From: Ignavibacterium sp.
GTDB lineage: Bacteria; Bacteroidota; Ignavibacteria; Ignavibacteriales; Ignavibacteriaceae
Length of the DNA: 64,000 nt
Assembly: GCF_025998815.1 (NCBI RefSeq)
Contig: NZ_AP026678.1
Coordinates: 1,984,001 to 2,048,000 of the forward strand
Direction: 5' to 3'
Shown: piece after piece, positions 45,043 through 53,013 of the stretch
How positions within the stretch are numbered: position 1 is the stretch's first letter
Layout: each line of letters opens with the position of its first letter
Program-made: the position numbers and the translations under genes
Notes under the pieces: generated by a model
Told to the model about the DNA's origin: nothing
Databases searched by the model: none
Seen by the model: the letters and a program-made list of their open reading frames with translations, nothing else

Positions 45043-45807
45043 ATGTTATTAGAAATAAAAAATTTACACGCAAGCATTGATGGCAATGAAATCTTAAAAG
45101 GAATTGACCTTAAAGTCGATGCTGGTGAAGTTCATGCGATTATGGGTCCAAATGGTTCTGGTAAATCAACTCTTGCATCAGTACTCGCAGGAAAAGAAGA
45201 ATATGAGGTAACTGAAGGTGAAATCTGGTATAACGGAAAGAACTTGCTTGAACTTTCACCGGAAGACAGAGCAAGAGAAGGAGTGTTTCTTGCATTTCAG
45301 TATCCGGTTGAAATTCCGGGTGTAAGTAATACGAATCTTTTGAAGACCGCAGTAAACGAAATAAGAAAATACCGTGGTGAAGAAGAACTTGATGCGATGG
45401 AGTTTTTAGAATTACTTAAAGAGAAAAGCAAACTCGTTGAACTCGATCAAAAATTTTTAAGCAGATCTGTTAACGAAGGATTTTCCGGTGGAGAGAAAAA
45501 ACGGAATGAAATTTTCCAGATGGCAGTATTAAATCCGAAGCTCGCAATCCTTGATGAAACAGATTCGGGTTTGGATATTGACGCATTAAGAATTGTTGCA
45601 AATGGAGTAAATAAACTTCGTTCGAAGGAGAATGCGATTATAGTTGTAACTCACTATCAGAGATTACTTAACTACATTGTTCCTGATTTTGTTCATGTTC
45701 TTTACAAGGGTAAGATTGTTAAATCCGGAGGAAAAGAACTTGCATTAGAGCTCGAAGAAAAAGGATATGACTGGATTAAAAACGGTAAATCAGAAGTAAC
45801 TGTTTAA
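45043..45807 (+). CDS. sufC: SUF ATPase SufC
   Basis: A 254-aa ABC-type ATPase. Walker A is GPNGSGKSTL, the Q-loop is FLAFQYPVEIPGVSN, the signature is GFSGGEKKRNEI and Walker B is LAILDETDSGLDIDAL, with HYQRLL as the H-loop. This GFSGGEKKR signature and the DETDSGLD end are specific for SufC. It drives conformational change of SufBD during cluster assembly. RBS AAGGAG precedes ATG. It is followed by sufD after 11 bases. Confidence 0.97.
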   Translation: MLLEIKNLHASIDGNEILKGIDLKVDAGEVHAIMGPNGSGKSTLASVLAGKEEYEVTEGEIWYNGKNLLELSPEDRAREGVFLAFQYPVEIPGVSNTNLLKTAVNEIRKYRGEEELDAMEFLELLKEKSKLVELDQKFLSRSVNEGFSGGEKKRNEIFQMAVLNPKLAILDETDSGLDIDALRIVANGVNKLRSKENAIIVVTHYQRLLNYIVPDFVHVLYKGKIVKSGGKELALELEEKGYDWIKNGKSEVTV

Positions 45808-45818
45808 GGAATGAACCA

Positions 45819-47132
45819 ATGAGTAACGTAGATTTCAAACAATGGTTTATAGAAAATTTTCAGTCATTTGAAAAAAGTCTCAATGGAGAAAAGACTGAAT
45901 CTTTTCATAAAATTAGAAAAGATGCATTATCAAAATTTTCTTCATTAAATATTCCAACTGTAAAAGACGAGGAATGGAAATACACTAACATTTCTCCTGT
46001 AGTTAAATACAATTTCAGTGTTGTTCCTCCTAAAACAGATGCAGCTCCGGAAATTGTCGGTAAGTTCTTATTTGATAAACTTGAGCATCATCTTCTTGTT
46101 TTTATTAATGGAGAATTCAGGAAAGATCTTTCAAGATTAAATGAGTTGCCGGAAAAGGTAGAAGTTATTAATCTTTCTTCTGCCATAAAAAATAATCATC
46201 CGGCTTTGTTAAAACACTTCGGCAAATATGCTGAAGATTCAAACAATCTTTTTACTGCTCTTAACTCAGCTTATACAAAAGATGGAGCTTTTATATTAGT
46301 TCCAAAAGGGATGGTAATTGAAGATCCGGTTCATATAATTTTTCTGAACATTGCAGGAGAAGAAAAATTTATTACACAACCGAGAAATCTTTTTATAGCT
46401 GAGAATAATTCTCAGGTTACAATTATAGAACATTATGCATCCGATGATAATGGAATCTATCTAAGTAATTCGGTGACAGAAATTTTTGTTGGTGAAAATG
46501 CAGTTGTAGATCATATTAAACTTCAGGAAGAAAGCCCGAAAGCATTCCATATCGGCAGAATGGAAGTTGATCAGGAACGAAGCAGTAATTTTTCATCTCA
46601 TTTGATTTCAACTGGTGCAGAATTTTCCCGCAATGAATTTACAACGAGATTTAATGGCGAAGGTGGTGAGTCAATGCTCAACGGATTGTTTATGATTAAA
46701 GACGAACAATTTTTTGATGCACACACAATGATTGACCACGCAATGCCACATTGTAACAGTCACGAACATTATAAAGGAATACTACAAGATAAAGCTCGTG
46801 GTGTATTCAATGGTAAAGTAATGGTAAGACCAGATGCGCAAAAAACAAATGCTTTTCAGGAAAATAATTCAATACTTCTTTCAGATGATGCAGTGATGAA
46901 TTCAAAACCTCAGCTAGAAATTTTTGCTGATGATGTTAAATGCTCTCACGGTGCTACCGTTGGTAAACTTGATGAAGATGCCAAATTTTATTTAAAGACC
47001 AGAGGTATTGGTGAAGAAGCTGCCACAGCAATGCTTATTCACGCATTCGCTAGTGATGTAATCAAAACAATTAAAATTGAAGCTCTGAGAGAATATCTTG
47101 AAGAGATTATAACAAAAAGATTTAATCAATAA
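45819..47132 (+). CDS. sufD: SUF scaffold protein SufD
   Basis: 437 aa, the SufB paralogue of the SufBC2D complex. The SufBD core includes PTVKDEEWKYTNISPV, AFILVPKGMVIEDPVHIIF, SSHLISTGAEFSRNEF, MLNGLFMIKDEQFFD and HNSHEHYKGIL-like CNSHEHYKGIL with its conserved His. CSHGATVGKLDEDAKFYLKTRG near the C-terminus carries the Cys and the diagnostic turn. It lies 11 bases after sufC and 9 before sufS, so it is tightly co-transcribed. Confidence 0.96.
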   Translation: MSNVDFKQWFIENFQSFEKSLNGEKTESFHKIRKDALSKFSSLNIPTVKDEEWKYTNISPVVKYNFSVVPPKTDAAPEIVGKFLFDKLEHHLLVFINGEFRKDLSRLNELPEKVEVINLSSAIKNNHPALLKHFGKYAEDSNNLFTALNSAYTKDGAFILVPKGMVIEDPVHIIFLNIAGEEKFITQPRNLFIAENNSQVTIIEHYASDDNGIYLSNSVTEIFVGENAVVDHIKLQEESPKAFHIGRMEVDQERSSNFSSHLISTGAEFSRNEFTTRFNGEGGESMLNGLFMIKDEQFFDAHTMIDHAMPHCNSHEHYKGILQDKARGVFNGKVMVRPDAQKTNAFQENNSILLSDDAVMNSKPQLEIFADDVKCSHGATVGKLDEDAKFYLKTRGIGEEAATAMLIHAFASDVIKTIKIEALREYLEEIITKRFNQ

Positions 47133-47141
47133 GGAAATATA

Positions 47142-48401
47142 ATGTCTATCAGGTCTGATGCTGCTTTGCCTTCTGTTAATTCGGTTTACGATGTAAATCG
47201 CATCAGAGAAGACTTCCCTATTTTAAAACAAATTGTTCACGGCAAGCCGCTTGTTTATCTTGACAATGCAGCTACAACTCAAAAACCCTTACAGGTTCTT
47301 AAAGAGCTCGAGAAATATTACTACACTATGAACGCCAACATTCATCGTGGTGTTCATGCTCTAAGTCAGGAAGCAACCGAAGCTTATGAAAGTTCCAGAA
47401 TAAAAATTAAAAAGTTCATCAATGCACTTGGAAAGAACGAAATAATTTTTACCAGAGGAACTACAGAATCAATAAATCTTGTAGCTCAATCTTACGGAAG
47501 AAAAAACTTTAATGAAGGTGATGAAATAATCATCTCGCATATGGAACATCATTCCAATATTGTTCCCTGGCAAATGATCTGCGAAGAACGAAAAGCTAAA
47601 TTAAGAATAATCCCGATTGACGATAATGGAGAACTTGTCATTGATGAATTTGAAAAAATGCTGAATGAAAAAACAAAATTTGTTTCGATTGTTTATGCTT
47701 CTAACTCACTTGGAACTGTAAATCCTGTTAAGAAAATTATTGATCTGGCTCATTCATTCAATGTCCCTGTTTTACTTGATGCAGCTCAGGCAGTAAATCA
47801 TCTCAAAATTGATGTTCAGGAACTTGATTGTGATTTTCTGGCATTCAGTGGTCATAAACTTTATGGTCCCACCGGTATAGGAATTCTTTACGGCAAAGTT
47901 AATCATCTTGATTCAATGCTTCCATATCAAGGTGGTGGCGATATGATTTCTAAAGTAACTTTTGAAAAGACTTTATACAACGAACTGCCTTACAAATTTG
48001 AAGCAGGAACTCCAAACATAGCCGGAGCAATCGGGCTTGGCGCCGCAATCGATTATGTAGAAAAAGTTGGATTAGAAAAAATTGCCAAACATGAAAATGA
48101 CTTACTTGAATATGCTACCGAAAAAATTTCTGAGCTTAAAGGTCTAAGAATAATAGGAACATCAAAAAATAAAATAAGTGTTTTGTCATTCGTGCTTGAG
48201 AATGTTCATCCGCACGATGTGGGAACATTTCTGGATTTTGAAGGAGTTGCAATCCGCACCGGGCATCATTGCACTCAACCCATAATGGACAGATTCGGAA
48301 TTCCGGCAACATCAAGAGCTTCTTTCGGAATGTATAATACATTTGAAGAAGTTGATGTTTTAGTTAACGGACTTAAAAAAATTCTTGAGGTATTTGGATA
48401 A
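47142..48401 (+). CDS. sufS: Cysteine desulfurase SufS
   Basis: A 419-aa PLP enzyme that takes sulfur from cysteine for cluster assembly. The PLP lysine is in FSGHKLYGPTGIGILYGK. The acceptor Cys is in RTGHHCTQPIMDRFG, the group II form. Other blocks are YLDNAATTQKP, NIHRGVHALSQEATEAYE, FTRGTTESINLVA and LDAAQAVNHLKID. The 20-residue N-terminal tail is normal for SufS. The last base of its stop is the first base of sufU, so they are translationally linked. Confidence 0.96.
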   Translation: MSIRSDAALPSVNSVYDVNRIREDFPILKQIVHGKPLVYLDNAATTQKPLQVLKELEKYYYTMNANIHRGVHALSQEATEAYESSRIKIKKFINALGKNEIIFTRGTTESINLVAQSYGRKNFNEGDEIIISHMEHHSNIVPWQMICEERKAKLRIIPIDDNGELVIDEFEKMLNEKTKFVSIVYASNSLGTVNPVKKIIDLAHSFNVPVLLDAAQAVNHLKIDVQELDCDFLAFSGHKLYGPTGIGILYGKVNHLDSMLPYQGGGDMISKVTFEKTLYNELPYKFEAGTPNIAGAIGLGAAIDYVEKVGLEKIAKHENDLLEYATEKISELKGLRIIGTSKNKISVLSFVLENVHPHDVGTFLDFEGVAIRTGHHCTQPIMDRFGIPATSRASFGMYNTFEEVDVLVNGLKKILEVFG

Positions 48402-48859
48402 TGCAACAGGAACTCAGAGAGCTTTATCAGCAGGTTATTTTAGACCACAATAAAGCTCCAAGAAATTTCAGAAAAATTGAAAATGCGACAAACCATGCAG
48501 AAGGACATAATCCTCTGTGTGGTGATAATGTAACAGTTTATTTAATTATTGATGAAAACAATGTTATTAAAGATATTGCTTTTCAGGGTTCTGGTTGTGC
48601 AATTTCAAAAGCATCTGCATCCTTAATGACATCAATGCTTAAAGGAAAAACAGTTGAAGAAGCTGAAAAACTTTTCCATAAATTTCATGATTTAGTTACA
48701 GATAAACTTGGTGATAATTTCAGCGTTGATGAATTTGGTAAGCTGGCTGTATTTGCAGGTGTTAGAGAATTTCCGGCAAGAGTTAAGTGTGCTTCGCTTG
48801 CCTGGCATACTTTAATTAATGCATTACACGGAAAAAATGAAAGTGTTTCTACAGAGTAA
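48401..48859 (+). CDS. sufU: SufU-like sulfur-transfer/scaffold protein
   Basis: 152 aa of the IscU fold in the SufU branch. Three conserved Cys are NPLCGDN, GSGCAISKASAS and ARVKCASLAWH, the zinc/Fe-S site. The insertion before the last Cys (residues about 97-118) distinguishes SufU from IscU. In Gram-positives it relays sulfur from SufS to SufB; the pairing with SufS here suggests the same. It overlaps sufS by one base. Confidence 0.94.
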   Translation: MQQELRELYQQVILDHNKAPRNFRKIENATNHAEGHNPLCGDNVTVYLIIDENNVIKDIAFQGSGCAISKASASLMTSMLKGKTVEEAEKLFHKFHDLVTDKLGDNFSVDEFGKLAVFAGVREFPARVKCASLAWHTLINALHGKNESVSTE

Positions 48860-48881
48860 AACTTAATAGAGATTAGGATAA

Positions 48882-49211
48882 ATGGCTGACAAAGAAAAAA
48901 TAACTAAACAAGAACTCGAGGATAAAATAATTCAGGCATTGAAAACCTGTTACGACCCCGAAATTCCTGTAGACATCTTTGAGCTTGGTTTAATTTACGA
49001 AGTTGCAATTGATGATAATAACAATGTGAAGATTAAAATGACTTTAACATCGCCAATGTGTCCTGCGGCTCAATCACTGCCATTGGAAGTTGAAGGGAAA
49101 GTCAAATCAATTCCACAGGTAAATGATGTTAAAGTTGAAGTAGTCTGGAATCCACCATGGAATAAAGATATGATGTCTGAGGTTGCAAAACTGGAATTAG
49201 GATTTTTATAA
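48882..49211 (+). CDS. sufT: MIP18-domain Fe-S assembly protein (SufT-like)
   Basis: A 109-aa DUF59 protein. The core ALKTCYDPEIPVDIFELGLIYEV opens it; TLTSPMCPAAQSLPLEVEGKV holds the conserved Cys and VVWNPPWNKDMMS is the classic end motif. It is presumed to help maturation of Fe-S proteins, as for SufT in Staphylococcus and CIA2/MIP18 in eukaryotes. It lies 22 bases after sufU, in the same operon. Confidence 0.93.
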   Translation: MADKEKITKQELEDKIIQALKTCYDPEIPVDIFELGLIYEVAIDDNNNVKIKMTLTSPMCPAAQSLPLEVEGKVKSIPQVNDVKVEVVWNPPWNKDMMSEVAKLELGFL

Positions 49212-49299
49212 ATCAATTCAGATTTAATTTCAAGAATTCTGATAACTTAATCTTAAAGAGAGATTTATACTTAAAAATAAACTTTAAAAAGGAGACCAA

Positions 49300-49833
49300 A
49301 TGTTCAACATAGTTTCACGACCACCAATGTACGATCAGGATGCAGTACAACCAATGCGTGATGAATTGATTGCTGTCGGCTTTAAAGAACTTCTTACACC
49401 CGAACAGGTTGATGAAGCGATAAATGTTAAAGATGATAAAACCGTTTTGGTAATGATTAACTCGGTTTGTGGATGTGCTGCCGGAAGTGCTCGTCCCGGA
49501 GTTTCACTTGCTTTACAGAATGATATAATTCCTGATAAACTTTACACTGGATTTGCCGGACAAGAAAGAGATGCGGTAGATAGAATCAGACAATACATAA
49601 AAGGATTTCCGCCTTCATCACCAAGCGTTGCGCTCTTTAAGAATGGTGAGTTAATTTACTTTATGAGAAGAATGGATATTGAAGGTTTTACCGCAGAGCA
49701 AATAGCAAATACATTAGTTCAGGTTTTTAATAAGTATTGCAGTGCAAAAGGTCCGTCAATTACACCCGAACAATTTGCACAGGTTCAGCACGCAAAGCAG
49801 TGCGGCTCAAAAATACCGTTATTTAAAGGATGA
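49300..49833 (+). CDS. Bacilliredoxin (BrxA/BrxB, YphP/YqiW family)
   Basis: A 177-aa thioredoxin-fold protein. The active site is the CGC motif in NSVCGCAAGSARPGVSL. The rest (YTGFAGQERDAVDRIRQY, PPSSPSVALFKNGEL) fits the DUF1094 family. BrxA/B de-bacillithiolate proteins in Bacillus; in organisms that lack bacillithiol another thiol is presumably used. It is about 25 residues longer at the C-terminus than the Bacillus proteins (YCSAKGPSITPEQFAQVQ). It starts behind AAGGAG, 88 bases after sufT, and is plausibly co-regulated with suf. Confidence 0.93.
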   Translation: MFNIVSRPPMYDQDAVQPMRDELIAVGFKELLTPEQVDEAINVKDDKTVLVMINSVCGCAAGSARPGVSLALQNDIIPDKLYTGFAGQERDAVDRIRQYIKGFPPSSPSVALFKNGELIYFMRRMDIEGFTAEQIANTLVQVFNKYCSAKGPSITPEQFAQVQHAKQCGSKIPLFKG

Positions 49834-49842
49834 CACTACAAT

Positions 49843-49869
49843 GTCACTCTGAGCCAGTCGAAGAGTGAC
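49843..49869. repeat. Dispersed palindrome GTCACTCTGAG..GAAGAGTGAC, copy 1
   Basis: GTCACTCTGAGCCAGTCGAA then GAGTGAC. The end pairs GTCACTCT with AGAGTGAC. It lies between the bacilliredoxin and Rrf2 genes. Near-identical and related copies are at 55422-55448 and 55458-55484, inside a coding region. Confidence 0.85.
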
Positions 49870-49888
49870 GGTTCATGAAAAGAATAAA

Positions 49889-50353
49889 ATGAAATTCAGT
49901 ACACAAGAAGAATATGGTTTAAGACTTTTACTGAGAATCGGGAAAGATCATTCCGATAACGGGATGACTATTCCCGAACTTAGTGAGCTTGAAGGATTGA
50001 GCGAAGCCAATGTTGCGAAGATTCTGCGCATTCTTCGTCTTGCCGGATTTGTTGAAAGCTCGCGTGGACAAACTGGCGGTTACAAACTAACTCGTCCCGC
50101 AAAAGAAATTTTAGTCGGCGAAGTTTTAACTGCACTTGGTGGTAAACTTTATGAATCATCTTTTTGTGACTTACACTCCGGTGTTGAAAACATTTGCACC
50201 AACTCAATTGATTGTTCAATTCGCTCTCTTTGGAAAACAATTCAAACAATGCTTGATGGTTTATTAAGTAAAATTACTTTACAGGATTTGCTTGGAAGTG
50301 AACAGCAGGTAGAGATTATTGTTTCAGGCATTGCCGAAGAACTGGACAAATAA
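49889..50353 (+). CDS. Rrf2-family transcriptional regulator
   Basis: About 154 aa from ATG 49889 (MKFSTQEEYGLRLLLRIG); an upstream start at 49865 would begin inside a dispersed repeat. The winged helix has TIPELSELEGLSEANVAKILRILRLAGFVESSRGQTGGYKL. Three Cys follow, SFCDLHS, ENICTNS and IDCSIRS, spaced C-x9-C-x5-C, fit for a 2Fe-2S or 4Fe-4S cluster as in IscR/NsrR. It closes the suf gene set, so it is a likely Fe-S or oxidative-stress sensor of that operon. Confidence 0.92.
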   Translation: MKFSTQEEYGLRLLLRIGKDHSDNGMTIPELSELEGLSEANVAKILRILRLAGFVESSRGQTGGYKLTRPAKEILVGEVLTALGGKLYESSFCDLHSGVENICTNSIDCSIRSLWKTIQTMLDGLLSKITLQDLLGSEQQVEIIVSGIAEELDK

Positions 50354-50425
50354 TCTTTCTGTTTTTACTTTCACTACAATACAATAACTCACCTGACAAT
50401 TTTCTATTCTAATACCTTTCTAATA

Positions 50426-50477
50426 TTTTTGCCTGTAAGCAAAAATTTTCGCTAAGATTTTTGCTTTAAAGCAAAAT
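50426..50477. repeat. Tandem hairpins upstream of the DUF4143 ATPase gene
   Basis: TTTTTGC-CTGTAA-GCAAAAA (50426-50445) and ATTTTTGC-TTTAAA-GCAAAAT (50457-50477) are two similar hairpins that can also pair with each other. They lie between the Rrf2 gene and the ATPase gene and could terminate the former or regulate the latter. Confidence 0.7.
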
Positions 50478-50503
50478 TATTCGAACCTAAAAATGAGACT
50501 AAA

Positions 50504-51676
50504 ATGCAAATAGATCGATATCTCAGCAGGAACATATTAACAGACCTTAAAAATAAAATGGTGTTTGTCGGTGGTGCACGCCAAGTTGGTAAAACCACTT
50601 TAGCAAAGGAATTAGTAGCAAAAAAATTCGATACATCATTTTATTACAATTGGGACTACACACCTGATCGTAAAAAAATTATTTCGAACGAACTGCCCGG
50701 GGAATCCTCGCTTCTGATTTTCGATGAAATTCACAAATACAAAAAATGGAAAAACCTCATTAAAGGCATTTACGATACTTATAAAACAAAATATAAAATA
50801 ATTGTAACCGGCTCTGCCCGATTAAATATATTCAGAAAAGGTGGAGATTCATTACTTGGTAGATATCATTATTACACACTACATCCGTTTTCATTAGCTG
50901 AGTTAGAAAATATTCATAATGAATTTAAGCCATTTGAAGGACTTCAGTTCAAGACATCATTTTATAAATCAGGTTTTGAAAAACTTTTTACATTCGGTGG
51001 TTTCCCCGAACCATTACTCTCGCAGGACAGTAAAGTTTTAAGACGTTGGCATAATGAAAAATCCGAAAGATTATTCAGGGAAGATATAAGAGATATTGAG
51101 AATCTTCGTGATATCAATTCTATGATGCTTTTAAGAGATATTCTTCCATCGCGAGCAGCAAGTCCCATTTCTATAAACAATCTTAGCGAAGATTTAGAAG
51201 TCAGCCATCGTGCAATTACCAATTGGTTAAATGTGTTAGAAGCATTTTATTACAGCTTTAGAGTTTATCCATTTACCTCCAGAAAAATCAGATCAATCAA
51301 AAAAGAATGTAAATTGTATTTGATTGATTGGTCTGAAGTTGAAAATGAGGGGGCTAAATTTGAGAATCTGATAGCTTCCCATTTGTTAAAATTTGTTCAC
51401 TATCTCTATGAGAGTGAAGGATACAAAACAAATCTATTTTACTTAAGAAATGTTGATAAAAAAGAAGTTGATTTTTTAGTTACGATTGACAACAAACCTT
51501 GGTTTTCTGTTGAAACAAAACTCAATGATAAAACCCCTTCTCCAAATATTTTTTACTTCAAAGAGAGACTTAAAATTCCATTTAATTACCAGGTTGTAAA
51601 AGAAGATAATATTGATATTATAAAAGAAGGAATAAGAATAATTTCAGCTAGTAAGTTTTTAAGTGGTTTAATATAA
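50504..51676 (+). CDS. DUF4143/AAA ATPase of the ATP-binding 'archaeal-ATPase' type
   Basis: 390 aa. Walker A is GGARQVGKTTLAKEL (about residues 23-37) and Walker B is LLIFDEIHKYKKW. The sensor-type segment VTGSARL follows, then YHYYTLHPFSLAEL and a winged-helix-like SINNLSEDLEVSHRAITNWLNVLE. The C-terminal DUF4143 domain has KKEVDFLV..PWFSVETKLN, the E-x-K arrangement of a restriction-like nuclease. These proteins are widespread, mobile and of unknown role. No partner gene is seen. It stands alone downstream of the suf genes. Confidence 0.9.
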   Translation: MQIDRYLSRNILTDLKNKMVFVGGARQVGKTTLAKELVAKKFDTSFYYNWDYTPDRKKIISNELPGESSLLIFDEIHKYKKWKNLIKGIYDTYKTKYKIIVTGSARLNIFRKGGDSLLGRYHYYTLHPFSLAELENIHNEFKPFEGLQFKTSFYKSGFEKLFTFGGFPEPLLSQDSKVLRRWHNEKSERLFREDIRDIENLRDINSMMLLRDILPSRAASPISINNLSEDLEVSHRAITNWLNVLEAFYYSFRVYPFTSRKIRSIKKECKLYLIDWSEVENEGAKFENLIASHLLKFVHYLYESEGYKTNLFYLRNVDKKEVDFLVTIDNKPWFSVETKLNDKTPSPNIFYFKERLKIPFNYQVVKEDNIDIIKEGIRIISASKFLSGLI

Positions 51677-51711
51677 AGAGCTGCCGGAATTAATGATGTG
51701 AAAATTCTTTA

Positions 51712-52818
51712 TCAGTTAAATTCAGCTCTTCTAACCGTCACTTTTTCAAGCATTTTCATATTCACTTCAACACCAATTCCAGGTTTGGTTGGAACATTCA
51801 TCGTTCCGTCCGGATTGACTACAAATTCAGGTTCAACTATATCTTCTTTGTAATATCTTTTACTTGCAGAAATATCTCCGGGCAAAGTAAAATTCGGTAA
51901 TGATGCAAGTGCAACATTTCCTGCTCGTCCGATTCCGCTTTCCAGCATTCCACCGCACCAAACAGGAATATTTTCAGATGCGCAGTAATCGTGTATTAGT
52001 TTTGATTCTGTAAATCCACCAACGCGACCGGGTTTAATGTTTATAACCCTGCAACTATCTAATTCAATTGCTGCACGAGTATCATCAAGCGAGTGAATGC
52101 TTTCATCAAGACAAATCGACGTTTTTAATTGCTTCTGTAATTTGGAATGTGCATAAATATCTTCATACCCAAGCGGCTGTTCAATCAATAGTAAATTGTA
52201 ATCATCCATTTGCTTTAATAATTCGATATCATCCAAACTATAAGCAGAGTTTGCATCAACCTGGAATAAAATATCAGGAAACTCTTTTCGAACCGCTCTT
52301 ACAAATTGAATATCTTTTCCAGGAGCAATTTTAATCTTAATTCTCTTATAACCTTCTGAAAGGTATCCTTCAATTTTTTTGATAAGTTCCTCAACTGAAT
52401 TTTGAATGCCAATACTTACACCGACATCAATTTTTTCTTTTGTTCCGCCCATCATTTTTGAGAGAGAAATATTTTTTGACTTAGCAAACAAATCCCACAA
52501 AGCTGCTTCAAGTCCGGCTTTTGCCATTCTGTGTCCGCGAACTTTTGAATAAGCTTTTATTGCATCGCCAATGCTTAAAATATTTTTTCCAAGAATTGAC
52601 GGAATTAAAAAATCCTGTAAGATATGCCAGGCAGTTGTAACTGTTTCATATGAATAAAATGGTGTTCCTTCGGCAACACATTCTCCCCAACCGGTTAGTC
52701 CTTCACCATCAACACGAACAATAATATGTTCTTCATCGTATTCTGTTCCCATTGAAGTTGTAAATGGTGAAACCAATTCCATTTTAATATGACGAAGTTC
52801 AATTTTTTCAATTTTCAT
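51712..52818 (-). CDS. Enolase-superfamily enzyme (o-succinylbenzoate synthase/NAAAR-like)
   Basis: 368 aa from ATG 52818. A longer frame to 52875 would translate a REP-like repeat and is rejected. Catalytic residues of the muconate-lactonising subgroup are present: KIKIAPG (KxK), QVDANSAY, LIEQPLGYED and ICLDESIHS with metal Asp/Glu/Asp, then KPGRVGGFTESKLI. The substitution pattern SGIGRAGNVALASLPNFTLPGDISAS is that of MenC type 2/N-acylamino-acid racemases. Menaquinone synthesis fits the phylum, but no other men gene is here. The leader overlaps repeat unit 1. Confidence 0.88.
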   Translation of the reverse strand: MKIEKIELRHIKMELVSPFTTSMGTEYDEEHIIVRVDGEGLTGWGECVAEGTPFYSYETVTTAWHILQDFLIPSILGKNILSIGDAIKAYSKVRGHRMAKAGLEAALWDLFAKSKNISLSKMMGGTKEKIDVGVSIGIQNSVEELIKKIEGYLSEGYKRIKIKIAPGKDIQFVRAVRKEFPDILFQVDANSAYSLDDIELLKQMDDYNLLLIEQPLGYEDIYAHSKLQKQLKTSICLDESIHSLDDTRAAIELDSCRVINIKPGRVGGFTESKLIHDYCASENIPVWCGGMLESGIGRAGNVALASLPNFTLPGDISASKRYYKEDIVEPEFVVNPDGTMNVPTKPGIGVEVNMKMLEKVTVRRAEFN

Positions 52819-52833
52819 TTTTGTTCCATATTT

Positions 52834-52893
52834 GTAGGGGAAGGGCTTGCCCTTCCCGCCACTTTCTTCGGACAAGGCAAGCCTTGTCCCTAC
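52834..52893. repeat. REP-like unit 1 (GTAGGG...CCCTAC)
   Basis: Two stem-loops: GGGAAGGG-like AAGGGCTTGCCCTT and GGACAAGGCAAGCCTTGTCC, framed by GTAGGGG and CCCTAC. It is G+C-rich against its surroundings and lies just upstream of the enolase-superfamily start codon. Confidence 0.88.
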
Positions 52894-52914
52894 ATTTTAT
52901 TTTATCTGCTTCTC

Positions 52915-53007
52915 GTAGGGGCGAGGCTTGCCTCACCCGTTTCTTTCCGTATCATTTCAATTATTCGGACAAGCAATTTATTCGGACAGGGAAAGCCCTG
53001 TCCCTAC
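52915..53007. repeat. REP-like unit 2 (GTAGGG...CCCTAC)
   Basis: Begins GTAGGGGCGAGGCTTGCCTC and ends GGACAGGGAAAGCCCTGTCC then CTAC, with a spacer that holds a partly duplicated TTCGGACA. It ends 7 bases before the M14 peptidase stop codon. Confidence 0.85.
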
Positions 53008-53013
53008 AATATA

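Noticed and set aside
50504-51676. Toxin-antitoxin or defence module around the DUF4143 ATPase
   Set aside because: No partner gene is next to it; neighbours are an Rrf2 gene and an enolase-superfamily gene on the other strand.
52819-52875. Longer N-terminus for the enolase-superfamily gene
   Set aside because: It would translate REP-like unit 1 (residues such as GGKGKPFPYK). The conserved fold starts at MKIEKIEL, with ATG at 52818.
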